Below are positions 1 through 12,200 of a stretch of DNA of 64,000 bases, piece after piece. The translations under genes were made by a program, and so were the position numbers. The DNA comes from Metopolophium dirhodum (Eukaryota; Arthropoda; Insecta; Hemiptera; Aphididae): positions 25,668,001-25,732,000 of the forward strand of contig NC_083566.1 in the NCBI RefSeq assembly GCF_019925205.1. The letters run 5' to 3'. Position 1 is the stretch's first letter; every line of letters begins with the position of its first letter. The notes below the pieces were generated by a model, which was not told the DNA's origin, did not search any database, and saw only the letters and a program-made list of their open reading frames with translations.

Positions 1-164
1 TTAATTAACTGCAGGCAACAGATATATAATGTAAGTTATACTATAGGAAAGTCCGAAAGTACGTACACGATTTAAAACGGTGAAACAGTGAACAATGAAA
101 AATATATTCGGCAGAGATTGATTCCTCGTCAAAATCAAGAAGGAAAGTGTCCATAATATGAAAA

Positions 165-1071
165 AAAAAGTTGGATAAGTGAATGTCGCTCTGCTGTACA
201 GTAGGTTACAAGTGGGTCACTGTAATGGATGGAGTTAAATTTGAATTCAATGATATAATATCATTGTATAAGATAAACGATTCTGAGCGAAAACGGTCAG
301 TCAGCCTATGATATTACCAAGTATATTTGATGATATTATTGTGAATAAAGTAATTTATATATAACCTATTTACGTGGAGCCTTGTTTTAAATTTTCAATC
401 CTTAGCCATAAAAGTTAAACATTTTATACATTTTTAACTACAAAATAATTAATAAATTATAAATTTGATAAATGTTGTCAAAATTTGAACTTAAAATGCT
501 TATAAAAAAAAAATTGTGCCTATGTATTTTTAATATTTTTCAACTGCTATTAGAACGATATATCAGGAGCTTTATATTAAATTTTCACGCTTTTTTACCC
601 AACAAACAAAATTTTACTGATATTTATAGAAAAAAAAACTAAAAAAATTGAAAACTGACAATGTCTGTAAACAGCTCAAAAAGAGTCAAATTATTTTCAA
701 TGTTATCGTGTATAGAAAATGCTAATATAAACATTCAGTGAAATTTTCAAGTATCTACAGTCATTCGTTTTTTAATTACAATAAAATAAGAAAATCGTTA
801 CATAAGAAATCGAGTAAATATCAAATGTTGTAAAAATATAAATTTCAGACGCTCATAAAAATTTAATTTAAGTTTCTTCTAGACATTTTTTTTTTTTGAT
901 AAAGGTAGACAAACTTATGAGTAATCTTATAATACATTTTCAAATCTTAGATTTAAAAAGAAAAATTTTCATGAATTCAAAATAAAAAAAAAAATTGTGA
1001 TGACAGACACAAAAAAAAAAAACACACATTGTAAAATCAATACATTCATCGTTTCGTTCAGAATCTAATAG
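165..1071 (-). repeat. AGATTCTGAGCG family copy
   Basis: Reverse orientation: the tail (CTGTACAGTAGGTTACAAG) is at the left, ATTCTGAGCG near 281-290, and the family's left end near 1050-1071. Confidence 0.65.
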
Positions 1072-2261
1072 GCATAAAAATCATAATATTCATAATATTA
1101 TTAGTTAAAGAACACAATACACGATTGATAGCCCTTGGATTCCAAGTATCAACAGAATCTCCGAGTATTTTACAGTTTTTCCAATAATAATATTGCGGAT
1201 ATTTCTTGATATTTATCTTAAGTCTATAAGTACCTGCAGGTACCTATGGAAAATATTCTTAGGAAATCATTATGATTTCCACAATCAATTAATTAGAATA
1301 CCTACGTAGTGAAATTCTAAAAACAAGAACTACTGCAGTAACTAGAAGCAAAAAGTGGTTAAATATTAAATTCCTATTAATCAATAATAATATTTATAAT
1401 ATAATATAATATATTAAGTTGTATGCTTAGGATATTCATCTATGTTACGACGAAAAATACAAAAAATATTATTGATAAACTATTATAGTTACCTATTCAG
1501 TACTTACCTTTTGAAGTTTGACAGTCGTAAATAATAAGTAACATTAATATATTATGATTCTCCATTTCACCAATCACCTTGAATATTAATAGGTAAATTA
1601 TAAATGAAACAATAAACTATTCCACTTGTCTAAATTCCATGTTTATCACATAACAGTAAACAAATATGTTGTCTACACTAGAAGGCACACTGGAAAAAAT
1701 ACGGGTATCAAAATATTGTATAGGATTTATTTTTAACAATATTATGTTGAATTTAACATTAATATTGTTAATAATAAATATTAGTATGGTTATTTCGATA
1801 AAAATATTTTGTAATTTGTACAATGTAATATTTATTACATTTATTAAATTTTTAGTAAAAAATTAACAAAAACCTTATTGATTTAAAAATGCTTTTTATA
1901 AATTGAATGACCTGTCTATTAATTCAATGCATTTCTTTCTTAAATAAATGTTTGTGTGCATAATTAATTATACTGATAGTATTTGTTGATTTTACCTATA
2001 CATTTTCTTAACTCAATAATATATTTTTCAAATCAAAATAATAATTCTTATTTTAACATATTACTGTTTGTTAATAAATTAAAATTAAGCATTATTGAAT
2101 TTACTAATGAATTTTCGTTCAGTGTAGGTAACAAAAAAATCGTTTAATAAGTTTAATTACATCAGATATTAAATCTAATACTTTGCTTGGTTGCTACAGC
2201 CTACAAGCTAAAAATTATACACAATATTTTTGCGTATTATGCGTATATAAATAGTATAAAA

Positions 2262-2455
2262 ATTTCACGGTGGCTGAGTGAAAGCATCGATCGGTGTCTC
2301 TAATTCCCGGATGGGTGACCTCCTGGGTTTTAATGAAAAACCCTAACCACATATACGCGTGTTAATCCAACCACCCCCTAATAAAAAACCAATCTAAAAA
2401 TAACCTTCCTCCAATGGCCTATGTTCCTGTAATAGTTATAATAAATAAATAAAAA
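2262..2455 (+). mobile_element. Older SINE with a 5S rRNA-like head
   Basis: The head contains GGTGGCTGAGTGAAAGCATC and, further on, GGATGGGTGACCTCCTGGG, resembling the internal control region of 5S rRNA. The tail (CGTGTTA, ACCAA, CCAATGGCC, AATAAATAAATAAA) resembles that of the SINE at 3398-3675. No clear target duplication, so it is older or truncated. Confidence 0.5.
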
Positions 2456-3397
2456 ACAATTGTAAAACGCAGTTTTACAGTGAATTAAAAATAAATGACT
2501 ATGGACAACAATGGTAGTTAATTTATGGTTTGGCCACGAAATATGATATTAATATTTACTTATACCATTTCTTATGATGAGTATGAATTTTAATAAAAAT
2601 TGATACAACTTTAAAATATTTATAGTTAATTTCATATATTTTTTGATAAATAATTAATACAAAAAAAAACAGTCGTTTTCTTCAAAACTCATACGACAAA
2701 TAAATATTTTACTCAAATATTGGTTTAATATAATTAGGATTTGAGTTTATAAAATATGATTTTTTAAAATTGGATATTTTAATTTAAACGAAGCTATGAA
2801 ACTTAAAAAAATGTCACTGAAAATGTATTACCTATTAAGATTGCCTATGATAAATATTCAACTATTTAGAGAGATAGTGTGTGATGTATAATTTACTCTT
2901 TAAATAAAAATTGTATTATTTGATATACAAGGTTTAACAGGAAGACTTGACGAAAAAAAAAATTATGCTAATTAAACGTATGACCAAAATTGTCAAAATT
3001 ATATGATTAGTAAATAATTTAAGAAATATATTCATGTCAGCAAATTCCCAGAAAAAATATTTAAAAAAAGGTTATCAGGTACGTTCCAAATTCATTTAAT
3101 CAAAAAAATACTGATATTTAAAAAAATTCTAAAAAATAAGCTACTTGACTTAGATAAATGTTTTTACTATCAAAATTGTTCTTATAATCAGATTCACAAA
3201 TTGGCTATTTTGAATATATCGAAAAAAATTTTAATTAAATTTAAAATTTTTTATTATCAGTGTTATAAAATAAAAATACTGAATTGTTTGTATAATATAT
3301 GTGTAGTGCAAGTGACTATCCCGAATTGCAAAGAGTTATCTTTTTTATCAACTGATAATAAATATATACCAATACAATAATTATTAAACTTATCATG

Positions 3398-3675
3398 GGG
3401 GGTGGAGTTGTCGAGTGGACTAAGGCGTCGGTTGTGACGCACACCGACGCTGGTTCAAACCTCGGTTCACGGGTGGCATTTTTCTTCAGGCAAGTCACGG
3501 TGTCCGGAGAGAAGTGCCGCCATTCCCCACCCGGGCATGTCAGATACCCACGGGTGTCCACTAAAAAATCTTCCAAAACTACACACACGTGTTACACCTA
3601 CAGTTCCAACCCCTACAAACAAAAAACCAACAGCCAATGGCCAGCTTCACGACCAAGAACAAAATAAAAATATTT
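3398..3675 (+). mobile_element. tRNA-derived SINE with target duplication
   Basis: Flanked by 8-bp direct repeats TTATCATG (3390-3397 and 3676-3683). The head has RNA polymerase III box A-like GTCGAGTGGACTAAGGC and box B-like GGTTCAAACC, as in Ser/Leu-type tRNAs. The tail ends in an A-rich stretch. Short open frames on both strands here are SINE sequence, not genes. Confidence 0.78.
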
Positions 3676-3770
3676 TTATCATGTTTCATATTTTTTCAAC
3701 ACTGTACCTAGGGTACCTATATAAGTAATAGTTAAAAGTAGATAAACATAAATGTTTTGAATTTTGAACA

Positions 3771-4005
3771 TTATAAATAAAGGAAATTAGTTTTGATAAA
3801 TTAGTTTTAATTATTTATTAATTGTATTATGTAATCCATTTTTAGTTCATTATTTATTACTAACTTATTACTATTGTTATATTCTTGACAAATTTAGTTT
3901 TTTCTAATAATAAAAATAATGAACTATAAATGGATTACATAGTACAATTAATAAATAATTAAAATTAATTTATCAAAATGACCTTATAATTTCCTTAATT
4001 TATAT
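3771..4005. repeat. Long palindromic MITE-like repeat
   Basis: Left arm 3771-3862 and right arm 3905-4005 are imperfect reverse complements of about 90 bp sharing TTATTAATTGTA and TGTAATCCATTT, with a loop of about 40 bp. Confidence 0.68.
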
Positions 4006-5120
4006 TAGTAATAACAATCGTATTTACTAATAAAAAATATGGCTCTAAGAAATGTTGTTATTTATCCTTAGATTCTATTTTACCATATTTACCACTTTTT
4101 TGGTAAATTTACCGATATATTTTTATGTAAATTCACCATCTCTAGTAATTACATTATATTTATTTATTTATATTTATTTACAGAAAAATTTGTTTGACCC
4201 ACAATAATTTGTCTTATTTTTAGTAGGTACCTATTTAAATAATACAATTTATAAAAAAATAATTCTTTTTTCAATATTTTATGCCTTAGCAGCAACATTA
4301 AAATATACGATTTAAGAATATAATTAAAACAACTCCTGAATGCTAGATGACAAAGTATACATGAAAACGTAGGTTGTAATTAGTTAAATGGGTAAACAAT
4401 GAAAATATATGATAATATTATCTACATAACAATAAGTATGTCAATATGTACAGGAACTAAAATAATTAAAGTTTTCGTAAACCATAGTAGAATAAAATTA
4501 TTAAAATATTATAATTCGTTATACCTATATAATTTGTAAATTATGTTTTTTTCAAAGTATTGTACATATTATTATACTAATATTATACGATCCACTTTAT
4601 CGTACAAGCTTTCATATAGCTTCATTGTATCTTTTATTCAGAGAAGTAAAATGTAGATTGCCATCATTGTTGAGAAGATAAATTAATATACTTTTTACCG
4701 CTGCACCTGCTTTATTATATTAACTTAGAGCCGTATAACAAAATATTCTAAGGTTAGATTGTTAAATTACAATTTTAAAATAATGAAAATATTAATGATG
4801 AGTATAAAAATAAACTAATGTAAAATATTGTATGCAAAATACACTTTTACTTAAAGATTCGATTAAACTACCGTTGAATTTAGTTTGATGGGTAATAATA
4901 TAAAAATTACAGCTATTCAAATATAAATAATCAAAGTAGTAGAGTTGGCTTTATTGTTATTAGTTGAATACATTTTACCTCTTTACTAGGTTATTATATG
5001 TAAATCGATATATTTTGGTACATCAATTATTTAAAATTGTATTAAGGTGACACACGTATGGGTTGTATCTGACTTACTTTTATTATATTTTACCTCTGTT
5101 ATTTTAGATTTTGAAAAGAA

Positions 5121-5690
5121 TTGATTTTACAATGATGTGTTTGGAATGATGATTTTTTCTTGTGTGAGCCGTATACACGATACATAGTTGAAAAATGCAT
5201 AGATTTTAAACTTCAGCATCTCTTCTGGTAGTGAAGTGAATCTTGTTGGTTCCTCTGAGAGGTCAAAATTACAAATTCTCAGTACTTTTCTAAATAAAAA
5301 ATTGAGGAAAAAATCAGTTTTTCGCAAAATCAATTTTCGAATTTTTTTTGTCATTTAAAAACGAATAACCTTAGATACTTTAAATTTTTTCCAAATGTTT
5401 ATGTTAGCATTTTCCTATACATGGTATAATTTTTTAAAATATTTCGACTATCTTTGAAATATTTATTTGAAATTGTTATAAATTTTTTTTAGTTTTTTTC
5501 AACAGTAGATGAAAAAATTATTTAACAAAAATTAATGTTAAATTATTTAACATTTAATACAAAAATCAAAAATTTGAACCTTATAATTCAAATAATTTTT
5601 ATGGGTGTCTGAGTTTTAAATTTTATAACGAAATTGGATATTCATCCTTAAAATAACGATTTTTCATCAAACGATTTTCTTACACCTCAT
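5121..5690 (+). repeat. AGATTCTGAGCG family, degenerate copy
   Basis: GATTTTACAATGATGTGT and later family landmarks are present, divergent, and both ends are missing. Confidence 0.4.
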
Positions 5691-6669
5691 TCTACGGACC
5701 TACGGTAAGTATAATAAAAAAAGTATACAAAGAGGTATTGACTCAAAATGTAATAACAATAATATATGATATAAATATAATTCTATTAAAATTGTATAGT
5801 ACTATAATACATAATTAAATATCATTATATCATTAATGTAATAAATGCATTTTTTCGGCAAAATTAATTCAACAGTAACTCAATGACACCAGTATTGTAT
5901 AGTGTAGCGATTACCTACTTTCCTTCTTTTTAATACTAGATATTTTACTACACACACAACACACAATCACTTGGATCAACAAACGCCAATTCTTTTCATA
6001 TTGCCTATAGTTGACTCCTTAAAACCCAAAAGTCAACAATCAGCTTAAAAGAAATTAATTGACAATCTTATTTATCTTAGAGAATACTTATTAGTTTAAA
6101 ATTTGAATTCAATATAATTTAACAACATTTTTGAACAAAATTCTATTAAAAGTACATTTGTAGGTTCATATTTCGAAGCGAAATAATTTTCCGAGAGTTT
6201 TTTACAATTTTTTAGAATTATTACAATTGAATACCAGTAGTTAATTTGTTATACGTTTAGCGGAGTAGTGGACCACTCCACCACCAACATAAGCAATGCA
6301 AGGAGACATTTTAGTTGTACAATTAATTGTGCTATTATATGTTATTGTTATATTTTATGTTTAAAAAAAATACAATTTGAAGAGTAGGAGAGTACCTAGT
6401 TGTTTTAAATAATTATCAATTTTTTGTTATCAAAGCACATTTCAATACATTAATAATTTACACAAATCAGATTTAAAAAAAAAATAACAATAAAAGTTAT
6501 TTCACAACATGATAGAAAACTTACCTTTTAGGCTATAATAATCAAACGTTGGTTTAAAAAAGCAATTGTTTTTTTTAAAGTTTTTAATAGGTACTCATTG
6601 TAGTTTATGTCTTAAGATATACTGTTACGCCAATGTTATCAAAACTTCAATATTAGTTAAAATAATATA

Positions 6670-6844
6670 CAGTCAGTATCATTTATAATGACGCCGGTCG
6701 TAACAACGTTAATTTCAAGCTCCCGGAAAAATTTCGTTTATTTATAAATATTATGTACAAAATCAAATTTGGTTATAACGACATCTGGTTATAACGATGT
6801 ATTTTTTACGGTCTCCTGACCATCGTTATGGATTATACTGATTG
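6670..6844. mobile_element. Pogo/Tigger-like MITE, 175 bp
   Basis: TA-flanked, with inverted ends CAGTCAGTATCATTTATAA and CAATCAGTATAATCCATAA and internal TTATAACGA motifs, as in pogo-type elements of the Tc1/mariner group. No coding capacity. Confidence 0.68.
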
Positions 6845-8759
6845 TATAACATATTACGGTATTAAAATTTATATTGTTATATTATAATGTATAAATATTT
6901 TTCGTCATTATGGAAATTGAGTAGCATTTATTATTTTACTTAGTCTAAGTAACTTAGATTGCTGATTTATTTTTTAGTGATAACGATATTGGCTGAACGA
7001 TGTTGAGAAAATTGTATTACAATATATGTAAATATTTCGAAGTGACGTCAACGTGTTCAACGGCTGACAAAATTCTCCAAACATGGATTATATACAATAT
7101 TATGTGTACACATTTTATAAATCCCATTATTTTCGTACGTCATGGTACATATTTGTATATACTTTACTCTCTATAATTCTGTCACACATAATATAATTCT
7201 GGAAAAGATGGTTGCCGATTTTTGAAACTTGAGCTGACAATATTCTTCTAAATTACTACTCCTGATTAAATTATATTTGTTTCAAATATCGGAGTACGCT
7301 ATTATTTTACTTTATGTAATTGTATACATTTTTACAATCGATACTCAAAAATCGAACGTTCTTTTTAAATTTGAATGTTGTGTTCCATATTAAAAATATA
7401 ACATACATTTAAATTTGCTTTTAATTGTTATACAATAAGCAGGTATATTAATCATCGAGTGGAAAATGTAATATTTGTTCTTTTTTTCACATACCTAACT
7501 ATTATTGAAATTGAGTTGTCATTTTAAAAGTAAAATACTAACAGAGATATAGGTAATATTAAAGACAATTTGTTGTTGAATAAAAAATCGTTTTGACCAA
7601 ATAAAATACAATATAGAATTATTCTATAAAAATGTATATAGGTACCTAAAAGGTATGCCAGTCTCGGGATTAAACGTTGTAAATAGAATCAATTATTCTT
7701 TTAACGGTTTAATATTTTTTTTTGTCATCGAAACAATTTTATCACAAAATAATGAAATTTATAAGGACATTACATAAGGAAACATGAGTCACTCGAACGT
7801 TCTAATAATTTTTAAATTATTAATATGCAAGCCTCGATGTACCTATAAGAAGCTGCACGTATTGTTTTTGTTAACAACCGGATAGTAGTTGATTTTATAT
7901 TTTGAAAAATGTCTTATAATATTTTGTTATGTATAAATTAATAATTACCTATATTATTTCAAGAAATCGTGCACCGAAAGTTTACTGCAGTAACGGTGCT
8001 CATTGAATAAGTAATTAATCACGTAAAATCATATTTGAGTGTCCATTAACGACGTTAGCGCAGTGCGACTCACAAGTTTCTCCTTAAAACCGGACTAATG
8101 TAAAAATCGACACTATAGGTCCGATATTTAGATCACGAACTGTATGTTGCGCTGTGGTTTGCATAACAAAAGAAGTTTTTATTTTAAATGGGTTTCCTTA
8201 AAATTGTATCAATATGATTTCTATAAAAAGTGGTTTGCACAGCGAGTTCAGTTTCAGAGAAGCTCCTACAGCTATCCTGCTAAGGACAATAAGGATTGCA
8301 TTCAGCTGCTTTTGGACTTGACGCTATGACTTTTTTCAAAATTAGTGAGTTACACACTTTTATGTTATTATTATTTCTATTGTTAACCTACATTGTAAGT
8401 GACATTTTTTTTTATTTCTGAAAAGAGCATAAGGCAATAATTGGTTGTACCTACTACATTGATGTAGGTATTTAATTTGTTTCGTTACTATCATTTTGTT
8501 GGGTAATCGAATATGTAATAGTTTAAAATATTTAGATATTTATTTTCAATATAGGACCCAATGGCTTTGTAAAGAGATACTTTGTTGTTTTCACTTTGTT
8601 TGTCTTCTATTATTCTAAATTAAATTTAAGGGGATTCTTCGTCTTGGATCCATTGTTACAATACTCAACCTACTTATAGGATTTTTGAAACATCTTATTT
8701 TTGGTCACAACACTTTTTTTGATAAAGTCACTAAACTCACGTAACTATTTAGCAAAGTT

Positions 8760-8765
8760 TTTATT
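8760..8765 (-). terminator. Poly(A) signal of the coiled-coil-like gene
   Basis: AATAAA on the minus strand about 40 nt after the TGA stop. Such a short 3' UTR is possible; an alternative site further on cannot be excluded. Confidence 0.4.
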
Positions 8766-8801
8766 TTAAACTTACAAAATTTGAAATGTTGATTTTCTTA
8801 T

Positions 8802-9248
8802 TCAACATTTAAAGTTTTTTTGGATATTTGATTTTATATATGGATTCGATTCTTCAACCTTTTCTTCGTAAAAAACCGATGATAAGCTTGGTTTTTCTAA
8901 CAATAATTTTTCTTCTAGTTTGGTTTTTTCTAAATCAAATTTTTTTTTATACTTATATACAGATGATTGTTTTATCTTGTCATAATTTGATCTATGTTTT
9001 TTTTCTATGTCATCTAGTTTTTTTTCGAACCTCAGACGATAAGACAAAATCAATTGTCGATAGTATTCTTTGAAATCTGCTAGATTTTGTTCTTTAAAAT
9101 ATCCGAATTCCTGTTTTATATAATGTTCCATCCACGTTAAATATTTTTCAATACTTATATACATCATTTTCTCTGCGTCAATTTTATATTGCTTTTGTTT
9201 TTCTTCGCATTTATTGTTTAAGTCCATCGTAATAGCTGATACAGCGTC
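8802..9248 (-). CDS. Coiled-coil-like gene, terminal exon
   Basis: Acceptor GAATGTTTATAG, then GAC GCT GTA in phase 0. Seven codons (DAVSAIT) precede the internal Met of the longest open frame; 148 codons to TGA. Strongly helical composition rich in Lys, Glu, Tyr and Gln. Confidence 0.75.
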   Translation of the reverse strand, partial: DAVSAITMDLNNKCEEKQKQYKIDAEKMMYISIEKYLTWMEHYIKQEFGYFKEQNLADFKEYYRQLILSYRLRFEKKLDDIEKKHRSNYDKIKQSSVYKYKKKFDLEKTKLEEKLLLEKPSLSSVFYEEKVEESNPYIKSNIQKNFKC

Positions 9249-12200
9249 CTATAAACATTCCCAATTATAATAGTTAATTTAGTTTAAATATAATATGCGG
9301 TACTAAGAAATTATTGTGGATTATGGTTATTAACAGGTACGCTTTTAAACAAAATATTATTAAAAACACACAATTTTAGAAAAAAATTCAGATACATTTT
9401 TCATAATTTTTACATTAACATTACAACAATTAAGAGGATGCACAACTAAAATAAAAAAATATCATGCAACGCCCGAGAAACCAATGCGAATTGTATCTGT
9501 GGCGGTGATGGCTAATGGCTATTATAGCAGTATAAAGCCTATATTATTATCAACGCGCAGTACAGCACTTTGTAAGGGTCGACCTTTGGAGTAATAATCA
9601 CTCGGGACTGTATTTCTAAACAATTTTATACTGTTAAAATAAAATTACAAATAAAATCATCGAAATTGCCAGAAAATTATGACTAGCCCCCCTCCCGCTA
9701 ACCATGTATCTGGAGCCGCCCCTGTTAGCGCCAATGATAGGTGATCTATCATGCATTCGTGTTATGCATGTCGCGTCAAACTAGGTGATTTCTATAGCCA
9801 TTACTGCAATGTTATTACTGCAATATTTTCATCGATGTTATTGAACTAAATGTTACCTATATGTATAGAAATACTACATAGATTATACAAATTTAAAACT
9901 ACCTATGCAACAGCTCGCAGATTTCATAATATTATAATCTAATAGTATAATTAAATACAAATATACAACGCAATTAAAATGTTAATATTAATTTTCCAGC
10001 CAACGTATTGCGTCTTTTACGTTTTAGTTATAGTAACGCACTAGTAAATTGTAAAATATATCGTTGAACAATATCGTGCAGTTTTGAAATTTATTGGCCT
10101 ATTTTAGTGGTTTGGTTAGTACTATTATCCAAATTGTTCGTTGGGGGAGGACTTCTAATTTCACGAAACATGACAATTGTAATTTTTTCTTCATACTCGT
10201 TTGTTGTTCATTATAATATTAATGCATCAGGTCTGCAGATTGTAAAATAAACAAATTTGAAAAAAAAACACTTGCTTGTGATATTATTATCAATTACAAT
10301 AGATATGATAAAAAAATAAATAGGATTTTAATTTTATTGTTTTTAAACATGAAATCATTTGTTACACTTAGTATTGAGCAGTATTAATAGATAAGCTAAT
10401 GTATCTCTAAAGGTCTAAATATTTAAAAATGTTACCATATATGGAAAATGCTAATATAAATATTTGCTGAAATTTTCAATCGTCTAGGTTTATTAGTTTT
10501 TGAGTTACACCAAAAAAATAAGATGGTTTTTTCAAAAATTGGTTTTACGTAAAAAATTTTATTTTTCCTCAATTTTTTTTCTTTTCCTGATGCTTTTGTA
10601 AACTACTGGAAATGTTCAATTTTGACCTCCTGAATACACCGAGTACCAACTAGATTCATTTTCTATCTAAATAGATGTTGAGGTCGAAAATTGAAAAATT
10701 TTTACCACCCCAAATGTTGATAACAGACATTGTAAATACAATACTTTCATTCGCTAATCTCAGAATTTTATACTACTAAGAAATATGCCTATTCATTTTT
10801 GTATGCATTCAAAACAAAAAATTGAAAATATCTATCAAATTATATTGTATTTTACTTTATTTTTATATTGATGAATATTTTGATTGATTACATCATAATA
10901 TAATAATTCAAATATTCATCTTCATCTGTATCTAGATAATTGTAAACATAATGTTCATAATCTATACCATATTACGTTTATTACATAAAATATATCTATC
11001 TACTTTTGTTTTTATAAGAAAATAAGTAATTTATTTTTAAACTGTATTAATTGGTAGAATACAACAGGTAAAAGTTGAGTTAGAATAAGTAAACGTGTTA
11101 TGCTTAAGGTTATTTAGAGCGAGACGTTTTTTCGTGAAATTAGTACAATAAACGGAAGAAAAATAAATATACTTCCAAAAGTCCAATTTTAACTTTGAAA
11201 AAATATTTGAATTTGTTCGCTTGTTGTCTGTGTTTTGAAGGAGATAAATTTATTTTTAATTTTTAGTAACACTAAAATAAATGTGAATTTTTAAAAAAAG
11301 AAAATTAATTTGGTACTATACTAATCAAAAAATATGATTGATCGAAAATCCATTTCTTTCATGAGCTAGAAAAGAGAATAAGGAATACAAATACGTTTTC
11401 AAAATTAATATCGGGTTTTTGGTACTGGGTTAATTTTTCTTCCGCTTTTTGGGACTTTCATGTTGAAAATTTTTTGAAAGCAAAATATTATAGTGACGTA
11501 TGATTGTGCGTATGTACAGTTTTCTTTAATTACATAAAGCGTTCGGGGAACTCAGGCACACCAATAATCAGTTACTACACACACAGTCACACATCACTCA
11601 CTAAGGACACAGAATATCGCCTAAATACGTCCCCTCAAAAATGGTTTGGTTTCAACTGCCTTAAGTGAAGAGTGTCCAGTGACACCACTTCAGAGTTCAG
11701 AATTTATCATTTAGCCATTTAGGTATGATTTTCATTTTAAAAATATACCTACCTCCTTTAGTGATAGGCATACATTTAAGGTGTCAAAAATTGTCTTCAT
11801 TGAAATAAAGTTGAATAATTATAGCAACAGCTTAAAATACACATTAGTGAGAACAGGGAATAATAGTAACGTTTCATAAAATATTGCTTAGTAGTAAACA
11901 TATAAATACCATGATTTAATTAAATAATCATTAATATTCTAGAAAATTTTGTTTTTTTTTTGGATGAATGTCTGAATGTACAGTACATCAGTACGTATAA
12001 TATAATACAATTATTACTAAAATACATATTGTGTTCTAATAAATGTACACCGCACACTGTTAATGTTGTATAATGCATCACTGACTAAATCCAAAGGAAT
12101 TGTCAAAAGGCAACCACAAGCTAACGCCTCGAGATATTCTTAATATCAATGGGTTAAGAGCACTATCAGTGATTAAGTACGGAAAGGGGATTAAACTATT

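Larger units (their letters stand above)
1072..8759. other. Intergenic, repeat-bearing
   Basis: Beyond the two SINEs, the palindrome at 3.8-4.0 kb, the degenerate family copy at 5.1-5.7 kb and the pogo-like MITE, I see no gene. The open frame at 8144-8329 (61 codons) has no splice or family support. Confidence 0.6.

Noticed and set aside
3398..3475. tRNA gene
   Set aside because: Box A and B are present, but the sequence does not close into a full cloverleaf by eye, and it continues into a SINE tail with a target duplication.
3316..3667. Overlapping 90-codon frames on both strands
   Set aside because: They coincide with the SINE at 3398-3675, whose GC-rich head is open by chance.
8144..8329. 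61-codon plus-strand frame
   Set aside because: Short, Lys/Tyr/Phe-rich as expected from AT-rich DNA, no family or splice evidence.
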